From Aquimarina sp. Aq78 (lineage in GTDB: Bacteria; Bacteroidota; Bacteroidia; Flavobacteriales; Flavobacteriaceae): a stretch of DNA of 64,000 bases. Positions within the stretch are counted from its first letter, which is position 1. Each line of letters begins with the position of its first letter. Positions 26,052 to 34,378 of this stretch are shown here, in pieces. The position numbers were made by a program, and so were the translations under genes. The notes below the pieces were generated by a model. The model had not been told where the DNA came from. It worked only from the letters and a program-made list of their open reading frames with translations, and ran no database searches. Where the stretch lies: NCBI RefSeq assembly GCF_900299525.1, contig NZ_OMKA01000031.1, positions 62,001-126,000 on the forward strand. The letters run 5' to 3'.

Positions 26052-26960
26052 TTATTCATTTAAGCTCCAATTGTATTTTTTGAAGCTCTTTTTTGCATTA
26101 GTATTAATAGTAATTTTGGAGTATTTATTTAAAAAATGAATTAAAGAACCTTCGGTTTTAAAATCTTTTGCAAACCAGGTAAATATTTTAGAAAGTTGAA
26201 CACTATTAGAAGTTATTGTATTTCGTTTAGTATCATTGATAAAGTCAATAGTTAATTTTTCTAACTCCTGATCTACATTTTGAGGTGTGAACGCTTTGTT
26301 TAATAACCGAGGGCAAGAAATAGAGGCACAATTGATACCAAAATGAATCCTGGGATCCCCCATTTTTCGTAAAATTCTATGTTCTATATCATTAAGAGTA
26401 TACCATTTGTTTCCTAGTTTAAAAAAACGCAAATCCCATGGATCCTTAATGTCTTTGATGCTTTTTAAAGGATAATTATCGAGGATTAATTTTATGGTAA
26501 ATGCATTATATACATTCATCCAATATGCTAATGTATCAGATTTGTTCCAGTTTTCTGTAGGGGTATTTTTACGTAATACTTCTAGATAAGATTTTAGTGC
26601 ACGATGATCTTGTTTAAAACCGATATAATCCACAGTACCATTAGCAGAGACGTGTTTCTGTAGCAAATCATTCCATGATTGATGATTAAATGCTTTGAGG
26701 ATATCAACTTTTGGATCTTCTTTTATTGTAACTGTTTCCTTTTGTTGTGCAGCCTCCTCAACTTCTTCTTCCTCTTCTGGTTCTACTTTTTCAATCGATG
26801 TATCTGGTGCTTTTTCCTCTATTGGAACAGTAACTTTAGGAGAATTCACCTTTTTTTCAGTTGTTTTAGGCTCATCGGGAGTAGTATTTTGAATGGCTTT
26901 TTTACTTCCGCCGCAGGCAACAAAAAAACAAATTAGGGCGATAAAAAATAGGTTGTTCAT
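26052..26960 (-). CDS. DUF547 lipoprotein with acidic linker
   Basis: The 302-residue protein begins with a lipoprotein signal (ALICFFVACGG, lipid Cys at residue 16). An 80-residue Pro/Lys/Glu-rich linker follows, with a run of Glu (EPEEEEEVEEAAQQKE), then a DUF547 domain nearly parallel to that of its neighbour at 24924. Motifs seen are LAYWMNVYNAFTIKLILDNY, IEHRILRKMGDPRIHFGINC, ASISCP and KIFTWFAKDF. The acidic linker probably spans the periplasm or the outer face of the outer membrane. It likely arose by tandem duplication; the lipoprotein signal and linker distinguish it from the soluble copy. Confidence 0.88.
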   Translation of the reverse strand: MNNLFFIALICFFVACGGSKKAIQNTTPDEPKTTEKKVNSPKVTVPIEEKAPDTSIEKVEPEEEEEVEEAAQQKETVTIKEDPKVDILKAFNHQSWNDLLQKHVSANGTVDYIGFKQDHRALKSYLEVLRKNTPTENWNKSDTLAYWMNVYNAFTIKLILDNYPLKSIKDIKDPWDLRFFKLGNKWYTLNDIEHRILRKMGDPRIHFGINCASISCPRLLNKAFTPQNVDQELEKLTIDFINDTKRNTITSNSVQLSKIFTWFAKDFKTEGSLIHFLNKYSKITINTNAKKSFKKYNWSLNE

Positions 26961-27081
26961 TAGATAGACACTTTTTAATTTAACTAAGATACATTTCCTG
27001 TTGGATAAAACTTGGAGTAAGATGAAGATTCTCTGAAAAACTAAACGTCAAGATGAGTTCATTTTTTATTTTGAAATTTGC

Positions 27082-27121
27082 CAATTCAAGTACTTCGATT
27101 TTAGGAGAAACACTTGAATTG
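27082..27121. terminator. Possible terminator hairpin
   Basis: CAATTCAAGT (27082-27091) and ACTTGAATTG (27112-27121) form a perfect 10-bp stem with a 20-base loop. It lies between the gene at 27164 (minus strand) and the DUF547 lipoprotein gene. The loop is long and the minus-strand T tract weak, so the assignment is tentative. Confidence 0.4.
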
Positions 27122-27163
27122 ACGCTTTTTAACTTAACTCTATCAAAATAGAATTATAGATGA

Positions 27164-28669
27164 TCAATCTGTATGAATCTCTAAAGGGTCTACCAAATTA
27201 TCTGTAGTATCATCATTAGGATTTGTTCTAACATAGAATCCATAATCGGCTTCTACACCATGTACATTTGGAATTTCCATAATACCTTTCTTTAATAATC
27301 TACCCAATTCTTCGGGATGAAGTCGATATCCACTAGCCAGGTTAATCATTCCTACCGAAGAACCGTGAGCGCCTTCTATTTCGAATACATCATGTTCTAC
27401 ATTAGCTATTTGATCACGATTGAGTCCTGAAAAAGCAAGAATACTATGTGTGTAATGCCCATTAAGAACCCAGGAATCTTGCCCAAAATCCATAAAAGGA
27501 ACTTCATCTTCTCCAGAAAGTCCTCCAACGTTACCAATCATATCTTGCAGTGCTTCGCCAACTTCTTCTCTAAAAGCTCCTCTTACAAGATCAGGTGCCT
27601 CGTCTGCCTCACTGATTTTTGGAGCAATTAAAGTAGCATCAAGTATCCAGCCAATAGGCCCTAAAACGAATAAAAATGCTCTCAACAGTTTGATATACCA
27701 AGGGATATCTACATCAACATCAATTCCGCTGGTAAATACATTTACAAATCCATCATGCCAGCGAATAGAGCCTTTTACATTGTAGAATTTTCTAAAAAAT
27801 AAGAGTAAAACCCCATCCCATTCTATAGTTGCTCCCGATTTTTCGGCCTCACCACTTATCTGAATTCCTAAATCATGCATACTCATTTGCATAGCATTTA
27901 TAGTGGCTCCTTCGATACTTTCTCCTACTTTTTCTTCTGCTTTTTTGGCTAATACAGTGTCCATAGCATCTCTGGATATAATAATTTGGATCCCGGTATT
28001 TTCTGGAACAATAGAATGGTTTTCAGGCATCTGGGCGGATTCCCCAGGTAATGCCAATGTGGCAATTAATGCAGGAGTAGTGTCCAACATCGTACTATCG
28101 TTTACTTGAGGGTTTTGCGGTTGTCCCGGCGGAAATCCAACCTGTACATGTTCTATTTGTGAGACAGCCCCCAGATAGAAATCGGTATTCCAAGTGGATC
28201 TGTTAGGGATTTCATCTTCTTCAAAGACAGAACCTTCTATTCCTCCGATTAGCGAATTATAAATAGGAATATCCATATTTTGTAAAATATCATCGATTAA
28301 ACCAGTAGCAAATGTACCTACAAGTCCGCCGATATCTTCTGGGGTAGCTTCTTCTACCTCTTCAACAGATAATGCTGCAACGGGAGATGAACCAGAAACA
28401 CTTCTTACAAAAGGTCTAAGTTTCATCCAAATATCAAATGGAGAAGCATCAGAATCTCCATTCTTAAACTCACCGGTAATATGCAAACCTAGCCTGGCAT
28501 TGTTAGTGGCAGGTTCTCTGACCTCTACTGTTGGTTCATTGATTTGAATTTGAATATCTCCAAATTCAAATGATGAAGGAATAACTTCTGTAGCATATAA
28601 ATGAGTAACAATCCCCTTAATAATATCTACGTTGATACCGACCGCAATTTTTACTTCTCCTAAGTCCAT
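27164..28669 (-). CDS. Unrecognised 501-residue protein, beta-rich
   Basis: I do not recognise this protein. It has no signal peptide and one strongly hydrophobic stretch (about residues 325-350, WYIKLLRAFLFVLGPIGWIL). The rest alternates amphipathic strands (LGIQISGEAEKSGATIEWDG, KGSIRWHDGFVNVFTSGIDV) with helices such as GLVGTFATGLIDDILQNMD. The composition is acidic. Alternating long strands and helices bring lipid-binding TULIP-type folds to mind, but this is a guess. A 13-A homopolymer ends six bases upstream of the ATG. Its neighbours are the DUF547 lipoprotein and the Tat aminotransferase, on the same strand, within the wider arsenosugar region. Confidence 0.75.
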   Translation of the reverse strand: MDLGEVKIAVGINVDIIKGIVTHLYATEVIPSSFEFGDIQIQINEPTVEVREPATNNARLGLHITGEFKNGDSDASPFDIWMKLRPFVRSVSGSSPVAALSVEEVEEATPEDIGGLVGTFATGLIDDILQNMDIPIYNSLIGGIEGSVFEEDEIPNRSTWNTDFYLGAVSQIEHVQVGFPPGQPQNPQVNDSTMLDTTPALIATLALPGESAQMPENHSIVPENTGIQIIISRDAMDTVLAKKAEEKVGESIEGATINAMQMSMHDLGIQISGEAEKSGATIEWDGVLLLFFRKFYNVKGSIRWHDGFVNVFTSGIDVDVDIPWYIKLLRAFLFVLGPIGWILDATLIAPKISEADEAPDLVRGAFREEVGEALQDMIGNVGGLSGEDEVPFMDFGQDSWVLNGHYTHSILAFSGLNRDQIANVEHDVFEIEGAHGSSVGMINLASGYRLHPEELGRLLKKGIMEIPNVHGVEADYGFYVRTNPNDDTTDNLVDPLEIHTD

Positions 28670-28850
28670 ATTCGTTTTTTTTTTTTTGTTAATATTGGAA
28701 CTTAAAATAAAGTATTATATAAATAGTGATCAAGGGGTAAAAGACTAATGTTTAATGGGTTAATAGACTATTTGTAGTGTGTTATGCGATTTGTTTCTTT
28801 AAAAATGATGGCTATAAATGTTAGCATCTAGTTTATAATGATACTGTGTG

Positions 28851-29969
28851 CTATTCATAAAGACTGGCTAACGCCTGGTTGAAAAGTGTGACCTCTTCGA
28901 TAGTTCCTGTACTTATTCTACACCAATCAAAGAAAGGAGGAAATGGTCGACCAATTAAAACTCCTTTTTCTAACATTTCTTTATGCAATGTGCGTATATC
29001 TTTTCCAGATTTGAAGAAGATAAAGTTGGTATGTGATTTTACGTAAGGGAGTTTAAAAGTATCCAGAGTTTTATAAATCATATCTTTTGCTTCCCGAGTT
29101 TTTTGTAGGCTAAAGTTATAAAACTCTTTGTCATTCAATGCTTCTTTAGCTGCGGCGATAGCAGGAACATTACTATAGGCCACCATATTTCTTCGAAGTT
29201 TTTCTGCTAAAGCTGGTTTTGCAATAAGATAACCAATACGAAGACCCGCCATACCATATACTTTTGAAAATGTTCTGGATACGATGACATCTTTTTCTTG
29301 TTTTACGAGTTCGACCATCGAAGGATAATTAGAATCTTCGATATAGTCATAATAAGCTTCATCACTAAATAAAATAGTCTTATTACTTATAGTATCACAA
29401 AAATCTATTAACTTTTTTGAAGGGAGAACAGTAGAAGTTGGATTATTGGGGTTGCAGAGAAAAACTAGTTTTGTTTTTGAAGAAATTCGTTTTTCGATCT
29501 CGGCCATATCGTATCCTTTATCGTCACCTACAGGGACCCAATTCACTTCTGCTCCCCATTGCTTAGCATAGGTCATCATTGCCAGAAAAGTAGGCTTTCC
29601 TGCAATAATTTCTCCTCCATTTGCAGCAAAAGTAAGCCCGGTGATTTTTAGCCCTTCTGTAGAACCACCGCAGATGATAATATGATCTTTGGTTACTCCT
29701 TCTTTTTGAGCTAAAATTGTGGCTAATTCATCGGCATATGCATATGGGTATCTACAGCTATGATCAAAAGCAGTTATTATAGCTTTTCTTACCTTTTCTG
29801 AAGGGCCATAAGGATTCTCATTAGAACTTAATCGTATACGTTTTGATAGCGGTCTGGGGTTGAATGTATTGATTTCTTCTAATGTTAGAGCATTAGTGAT
29901 ACCTAGACCTCCTAATAATGCAAAACTCCCTCCCAGCGAAGTAGATTTTAACCATTGTCTTCTATCCAT
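28851..29969 (-). CDS. HisC-like PLP-dependent aminotransferase with Tat-type signal
   Basis: The 372-residue protein starts with a twin-arginine-like signal (MDRRQWLKSTSLGGSFALLG). A class I/II aminotransferase of the histidinol-phosphate type follows: RLSSNENPYGPSEKV, the cofactor-contact CGGSTEGLKI, VFLCNPNNPTSTV, the DEAYYDY Asp/Tyr pair, and the Lys-containing SRTFSKVYGMAGLRIGYLIA, where Lys is the PLP Schiff base. Homologues with Tat signals are known in Flavobacteriaceae. Export of a PLP enzyme is unusual, and its periplasmic substrate is unknown. It may serve the arsenosugar locus around it or be unrelated. A 12-base palindrome (GACTTTAAAGTC) lies 48 bases upstream. Confidence 0.87.
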   Translation of the reverse strand: MDRRQWLKSTSLGGSFALLGGLGITNALTLEEINTFNPRPLSKRIRLSSNENPYGPSEKVRKAIITAFDHSCRYPYAYADELATILAQKEGVTKDHIIICGGSTEGLKITGLTFAANGGEIIAGKPTFLAMMTYAKQWGAEVNWVPVGDDKGYDMAEIEKRISSKTKLVFLCNPNNPTSTVLPSKKLIDFCDTISNKTILFSDEAYYDYIEDSNYPSMVELVKQEKDVIVSRTFSKVYGMAGLRIGYLIAKPALAEKLRRNMVAYSNVPAIAAAKEALNDKEFYNFSLQKTREAKDMIYKTLDTFKLPYVKSHTNFIFFKSGKDIRTLHKEMLEKGVLIGRPFPPFFDWCRISTGTIEEVTLFNQALASLYE

Positions 29970-30104
29970 GATATTTTATCTTTAAAATGATTTGCTTTCT
30001 AAAGATAACAATTTATTGACTTTAAAGTCTTTACGGATTTAAGAATTATGATTTAGAAATGTAACATATGGATTTAATCAAACTTCATAAATTTTGAAAT
30101 TCGA

Positions 30105-31223
30105 TTATACTATATTTTGAAGCAACTTAAATAATAATCCGCTAGCAATAGCTGCTATTGGAAGTGTGAGTACCCAGGATAATAATATTTTAGAAATCAT
30201 CTTTGGATTTGCTTTTTTGGTTACGGTGCCAATTCCAAATATAGAGCCAACAGATACATGTGTTGTAGAAACGGGTAAGCCATGAATACTTGCTGTAGTT
30301 ACTAATAGACCAGTGATCATGTTAGCGGTAAACCCTTGACCAGAATTCATAGGAGTGATTTTTTTACTCATAATAACACCAACTTTTTTGGCATTTATAA
30401 GTCCTCCTAATGCCATGGTTATAGCAACAGCAATCATCCCCCACTTAATATCCAAAGCATTAATGATCAATAGTAACCCTACAATCTTAGGAGTATCATT
30501 AAGTCCTCGTGCAAAACTAACAATCCCAGCACTTAGGTAATGTAAACTGTCTAATATTTTCTGTGAATTAATACCTAATAATTTTCCATTATAGGTCTCT
30601 ACTTTGGTGTGATGGATAGAAGCTGTAATCTTGGGTTCTGCGGCAACTGTATTCATATGATGTGCAGAAACTGTTATCGCTTCTGCTTCTTGCTTTTTAT
30701 CGATATAGATACCACTGTTTTTTGTAATATTTAGTTTTTTCCTGATATATCTAAAAATGATATATAATAATAAACTTAATATAGCTGCCATTAATGGACT
30801 TACAATAAGAGGAACTAAAAACGTTTTTCCAAGTTTTGCAAAATTAAACTCGGTACCAATGGCCATTACTCCGGCGCCAAAAAGAGCACCTACAAGGCTA
30901 TGAGTTGTTGATATTGGCATTCCTATTTTTGTGGCAATAAATACGGTAAAAGCAGCTCCAAGAGCAATAGAGATTGCAAAAATTGGCATCTGGATTAATT
31001 CATTAGGAACCAGTCCTTTTCCAGAAAAGTTTTTTACCAGTTCTTCTGCTAAAAAGATAGCAGCAACAGAACCTGAGAATGTTGTTATTGTAGCCCAATT
31101 TATTGCTTTTTTGTAATTAGTAGTTCCGCTTCCGAATAGTGTGGCAACGCCTTTAAAATTATCATTTGCACCATTACTATACGCCAAAAAACAAGCAGCA
31201 ATAAAAAGAAGAATCAATATCAT
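30105..31223 (-). CDS. PiT-family inorganic phosphate transporter
   Basis: The 372-residue protein has about ten membrane helices and both PiT signatures. The N-terminal half has ACFLAYSNGANDNFKGVATL with GMPISTTHSLVGALFG, and the C-terminal half repeats FARGLNDTPKIVGLLL with HGLPVSTTHVSVGSIFG. The central hydrophilic loop (about residues 160-225) carries His-rich segments. PiT systems take up phosphate with H+ or Na+ and also let in arsenate, a plausible reason for its position next to arsM. A hairpin terminator at 31314-31345 separates it from the ars operon, so it has its own promoter or depends on read-through. Confidence 0.9.
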   Translation of the reverse strand: MILILLFIAACFLAYSNGANDNFKGVATLFGSGTTNYKKAINWATITTFSGSVAAIFLAEELVKNFSGKGLVPNELIQMPIFAISIALGAAFTVFIATKIGMPISTTHSLVGALFGAGVMAIGTEFNFAKLGKTFLVPLIVSPLMAAILSLLLYIIFRYIRKKLNITKNSGIYIDKKQEAEAITVSAHHMNTVAAEPKITASIHHTKVETYNGKLLGINSQKILDSLHYLSAGIVSFARGLNDTPKIVGLLLIINALDIKWGMIAVAITMALGGLINAKKVGVIMSKKITPMNSGQGFTANMITGLLVTTASIHGLPVSTTHVSVGSIFGIGTVTKKANPKMISKILLSWVLTLPIAAIASGLLFKLLQNIV

Positions 31224-31313
31224 TGGGATGTATGTAGTTAAGAATTAATTGTCCATAATCCGACGTATTGTTTTGGGTTACCTTACAGTATTCATAAAAG
31301 AAAACAAAAAAAA

Positions 31314-31345
31314 GAAGCCGAAGGCAAATACTTGTCTTCGACTTC
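31314..31345 (-). terminator. Intrinsic terminator of the ars operon
   Basis: The two 14-base arms 31314-31327 (GAAGCCGAAGGCAA) and 31332-31345 pair with one mismatch and one G-U. On the minus strand they are followed by a run of eight T. It sits 28 bases after the arsM stop. Confidence 0.82.
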
Positions 31346-31373
31346 TCAGGTTATAGTTAATTAGCCCTCGCTT

Positions 31374-32342
31374 TTAACAGCACCCACCTCCATCATAATG
31401 GTAGGTAGATTCGCTAATAAATATATCATCTCTGTTTAAATCAGCTATGGCACTAGCAGTTTTATCGCATATTGCTATGGGTTGATTCTTAAGTAATACG
31501 TGGCCTTTTTTATCATCAAAATAATCTTCGTCTCCAAAGTATATAGCCGCTTTTCCTGTAAATACACAGGGACCATCTTTTGGCATTGGGTCTTTGATTG
31601 CAGCTACTTCTATAGACTCAATGTAGATCAATTCATCGGTATCATAATGTTTTGGATCCAAAATTCTATAAGGTTTACGCGCTCTGATTTCTATAGTACC
31701 AAAACCTACATCGGTTAACGCTTTTACATATTCTGCAATAGGTAAACTTCCGCTTAAGCATAAAGCTCTTAATCGCTCGTCATTACGCAATGTATCATTC
31801 ATCGGTTGCTCACAAGTTGGATCACTCATAACCAATCTTCCATGTGGTTTTAATACACGATACATTTCTTCGATTGCTTTTCGAAGATCATCGGCTTTAA
31901 AAATATTAAACAAACAATTTTGTGCAGCAACATCAATACTGTTATCTTCTACAGGAAGATTAAGAGCATCTCCATACCTTAGATCAACGAACTCACTTTT
32001 AAACCAGTCATTTTGAACTTCAGCTTCTTCAAAATTCTTACGAGAAGCTTCCAACATTTCATTAACAACATCAATTCCTATAACACCACCTTTTTGACGA
32101 GAAAAATATGAAAATTGTAATAATTCCATTCCACCTCCAACACCTACATATAAGGTTTTTGGAGAATTAGTCAAATCACGTGCATTTACCGTACTACCAC
32201 AGCCATAATTCATTTCCTGCATAATTTTAGGAATCTTAAGCCCTGGTAGTTCCCAGATTGGGTTAGTAGTACAGCATAAACCTACATCTGGAGTTAATGC
32301 TGCTTCTTTATACACATCGTGAGTGGTATTTAAGTAGCTCAT
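31374..32342 (-). CDS. arsM: Arsenosugar-type arsenite methyltransferase ArsM
   Basis: The 322-residue SAM-dependent methyltransferase has the motif I-like TLYVGVGGGMELLQFSYF, motif II GVIGIDVVNEML, and YRVLKPHGRLVMSDPT. It carries paired Cys at GLCCTTNP near residue 22 and a Cys-Cys terminus (YHYDGGGCC), plausible As-binding groups. ArsM turns arsenite into methylated arsenicals. The form coupled to ArsS yields dimethylarsenic for arsenosugars. It is the last gene of the ars operon and is closed by a terminator. It differs from classical ArsM in its long C-terminal region (about residues 240-322), which is typical of the arsenosugar subtype. Confidence 0.92.
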   Translation of the reverse strand: MSYLNTTHDVYKEAALTPDVGLCCTTNPIWELPGLKIPKIMQEMNYGCGSTVNARDLTNSPKTLYVGVGGGMELLQFSYFSRQKGGVIGIDVVNEMLEASRKNFEEAEVQNDWFKSEFVDLRYGDALNLPVEDNSIDVAAQNCLFNIFKADDLRKAIEEMYRVLKPHGRLVMSDPTCEQPMNDTLRNDERLRALCLSGSLPIAEYVKALTDVGFGTIEIRARKPYRILDPKHYDTDELIYIESIEVAAIKDPMPKDGPCVFTGKAAIYFGDEDYFDDKKGHVLLKNQPIAICDKTASAIADLNRDDIFISESTYHYDGGGCC

Positions 32343-32439
32343 ATATTAATTTTTGTCTTTCCAATTAGGATGGAAATATAAGTTATTTTGGGTTATAATC
32401 AGTTTTGTCGAAAAGCGAGGAAAAAACTTTCACTGCTAC

Positions 32440-33252
32440 TTACAATGATTTTATTAATTCTTTAAATAATAGGATCATTTCTGGCTCTGCTTTTCCTGCC
32501 ATTGCAATAATTTCATCGATATTGATCGGTTTTAAATTATCGGGATCACATTCGTCAGTAAGAACGGAAACAGCTGCTACAGATAGATCCAGATGATTAG
32601 CTACAATCACTTCGGGAACGGTACTCATTCCTACTGCATCGGCACCGATAATTTTAAGATAACGATACTCTGCACGAGTTTCGAGTTGAGGTCCTACTAC
32701 AGACGCATATACTCCTTTATGAAGGTTGATTTTATTATCTCTGGCTATAGATTCAAGTTTTGCACTTATATTTACATCATAAGGAGCACTCATATCTGTA
32801 AAACGACTTCCTAACTGTTCTACACCTTTAAAAGCCAGAGGTGAACTTCCTTGTAAATTAATATGATCATCGATAAGCATTAATTCTCCTTTTTTGAAAT
32901 CGAGATTAACAGCTCCAGAAGCATTAGAAACTAATAAAGTTTTGATTCCTAGTTTGTGCATGATACGTACCGGGTAGGTAACATCCTGAAGCGAATATCC
33001 TTCGTAAAGATGAAAACGCCCTTGCATGACTATTACATTTTTACCTTCTAGTTTTCCATAAATTAATTTTCCTTTATGAAATTCTACAGTAGCTGTTGGG
33101 AAATTTGGAATATGATTATAACTTACTTCTTTAATGATATCTATTTCATTAATTAATTGTCCTAATCCAGTTCCTAGTATGATTCCTATTTCAGGGTTTT
33201 CAAAGCCTTTTTTCTGAAGGAATTCTGTGGTTTCTTCGATGTATTTGATCAT
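32440..33252 (-). CDS. Purine nucleoside phosphorylase
   Basis: The 270-residue cytoplasmic enzyme is a trimeric-type PNP. It shows IGIILGTGLGQLINEI at the N-terminus, MQGRFHLYEGYS, VSNASGAVNLDF, VVGPQLETRAEYRYLKIIGA and DAVGMSTVPEVIVA. It splits purine nucleosides with phosphate. In an ars operon it could remove adenine from the adenosyl-arsenic product of ArsS, or recycle 5'-deoxyadenosine from radical SAM turnover. Both ideas are inference from neighbourhood. It lies 97 bases upstream of arsM and 9 bases downstream of the TIGR04282 glycosyltransferase stop. Confidence 0.92.
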   Translation of the reverse strand: MIKYIEETTEFLQKKGFENPEIGIILGTGLGQLINEIDIIKEVSYNHIPNFPTATVEFHKGKLIYGKLEGKNVIVMQGRFHLYEGYSLQDVTYPVRIMHKLGIKTLLVSNASGAVNLDFKKGELMLIDDHINLQGSSPLAFKGVEQLGSRFTDMSAPYDVNISAKLESIARDNKINLHKGVYASVVGPQLETRAEYRYLKIIGADAVGMSTVPEVIVANHLDLSVAAVSVLTDECDPDNLKPINIDEIIAMAGKAEPEMILLFKELIKSL

Positions 33253-33261
33253 ATTGTTTTG

Positions 33262-33867
33262 TTAGCTTAGAAATTTTTGAAAAACAGCAATGTCTTTAAT
33301 ATCTTCATAATAATCAATATCATTGCGTTCTTCCAATAATTTTAGGTTTTCTTTTTGAATATTGTTTAGTGTATCCTTAAGAACAGTTTCTGTTCCCCAG
33401 GTTTTGTTTTTAAAAACTTGTGAATTTAAGGATTTCATTCCAAATAAATAGTATCCTCCATCTTCTGCAGGGCCAATTACATACTCATGAGATGTCAAAG
33501 CCAGAAATGCATTTTCTATATCTTTTTGGGTTAAATCGTACATATCACTTCCGATAATGATAATGTTTTGATATCCATTAGCAAAACCTGCTGCAAAAGC
33601 ATACTCCATTCGCTGTCCCAAATCATCTCCAATCTGCTGCTTTTTGGTATAAATCTCTGGATTCCAATAGTCATTATCTCTTATTTGTACAGAATAATGA
33701 ACTTCTTTATGAACTTCTACATTTTTAGTAATTTCAACTGTATGTTGTAGTAGGAATTTATAAATATCCAAAGCTGGCTGATCTCCAATAGTGGCTGCCA
33801 GTCTGGTTTTACATTTACCCAATTCTGGATTTCGGGTAAAGATTAGAAGTAGATTTTTTTCTTTCAA
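33262..33867 (-). CDS. TIGR04282-type arsenosugar-associated glycosyltransferase
   Basis: The 201-residue protein is a nucleotidyltransferase-fold glycosyltransferase of the TIGR04282 (COG3222) group. It shows LLLIFTRNPELGKCKTRLAA, IIIIGSDMYDLTQKDIE and YVIGPAEDGGYYLFGM. I start it at the TTG at 33867, two bases after the stop of the rhodanese gene. The longer frame from 33933 would overlap that gene by 65 bases and add residues not expected in the family. It should act with ArsM and ArsS in sugar or glycerol transfer to the arsenic-bearing ribose, as inferred from conserved co-occurrence. Confidence 0.85.
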   Translation of the reverse strand: MKEKNLLLIFTRNPELGKCKTRLAATIGDQPALDIYKFLLQHTVEITKNVEVHKEVHYSVQIRDNDYWNPEIYTKKQQIGDDLGQRMEYAFAAGFANGYQNIIIIGSDMYDLTQKDIENAFLALTSHEYVIGPAEDGGYYLFGMKSLNSQVFKNKTWGTETVLKDTLNNIQKENLKLLEERNDIDYYEDIKDIAVFQKFLS

Positions 33868-33868
33868 T

Positions 33869-34360
33869 TCAAGGCGTTTTTTTTTCTTTATGTAACCATT
33901 TACTCCATTCTTCAGAATAGGTATGGACTTCATCTGTTAATTCTTCTTTAGAATTTAGAATAGGGAGGCCTTTATTTTTCCATTCAAAAATACCACCATA
34001 CAAATTATAAACATTGATATATCCAGCTTTTTTTAGCTGTTCTGAGATATCTTCTGATCGAATGCCAATACTGCAATAAACGACTATATGAGAATCTTTT
34101 GAGATATGTTGTTGTGTAATAGATTCTATTTTGAAATAATCATACCCAACATGAATTGCTTCTTTTAAATGACTTATCTGATATTCTTTTTTCTCTCTTG
34201 CATCGAATACTAATACTGTATCCTGAATGGCTTTTAATGTTGAAACTGAAATATAAGGAATACTTTCGTTATTGTATTGATGTAGCAATTCATCTAATGA
34301 ATTCTGAGCACTAGCTATAATTGAAAAAAATAATGATATTGAAAGTATAAAAATCTTCAT
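33869..34360 (-). CDS. Secreted rhodanese-like protein
   Basis: The 163-residue protein has a signal peptide (cleavage after IIASA) and one rhodanese domain. The domain shows VLVFDAREKKEYQISHLKEA and VVYCSIGIRSEDISEQLKKAG, with the active-site Cys in YCSIGIRS. It probably handles sulfur or binds an oxyanion such as arsenate in the periplasm. Full-length single-domain rhodaneses are about 110-130 residues, so this is signal plus domain plus a short Lys-rich tail. It lies 18 bases downstream of arsS and two bases upstream of the glycosyltransferase start, so it is within the operon. Confidence 0.88.
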   Translation of the reverse strand: MKIFILSISLFFSIIASAQNSLDELLHQYNNESIPYISVSTLKAIQDTVLVFDAREKKEYQISHLKEAIHVGYDYFKIESITQQHISKDSHIVVYCSIGIRSEDISEQLKKAGYINVYNLYGGIFEWKNKGLPILNSKEELTDEVHTYSEEWSKWLHKEKKTP

Positions 34361-34378
34361 TTAGAATCTCAAGAAATA

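Noticed and set aside
26679..26936. Two plus-strand frames opposite the DUF547 lipoprotein linker
   Set aside because: They mirror the Glu-rich linker and are low-complexity (Phe/Cys/Ser), so they are shadows.
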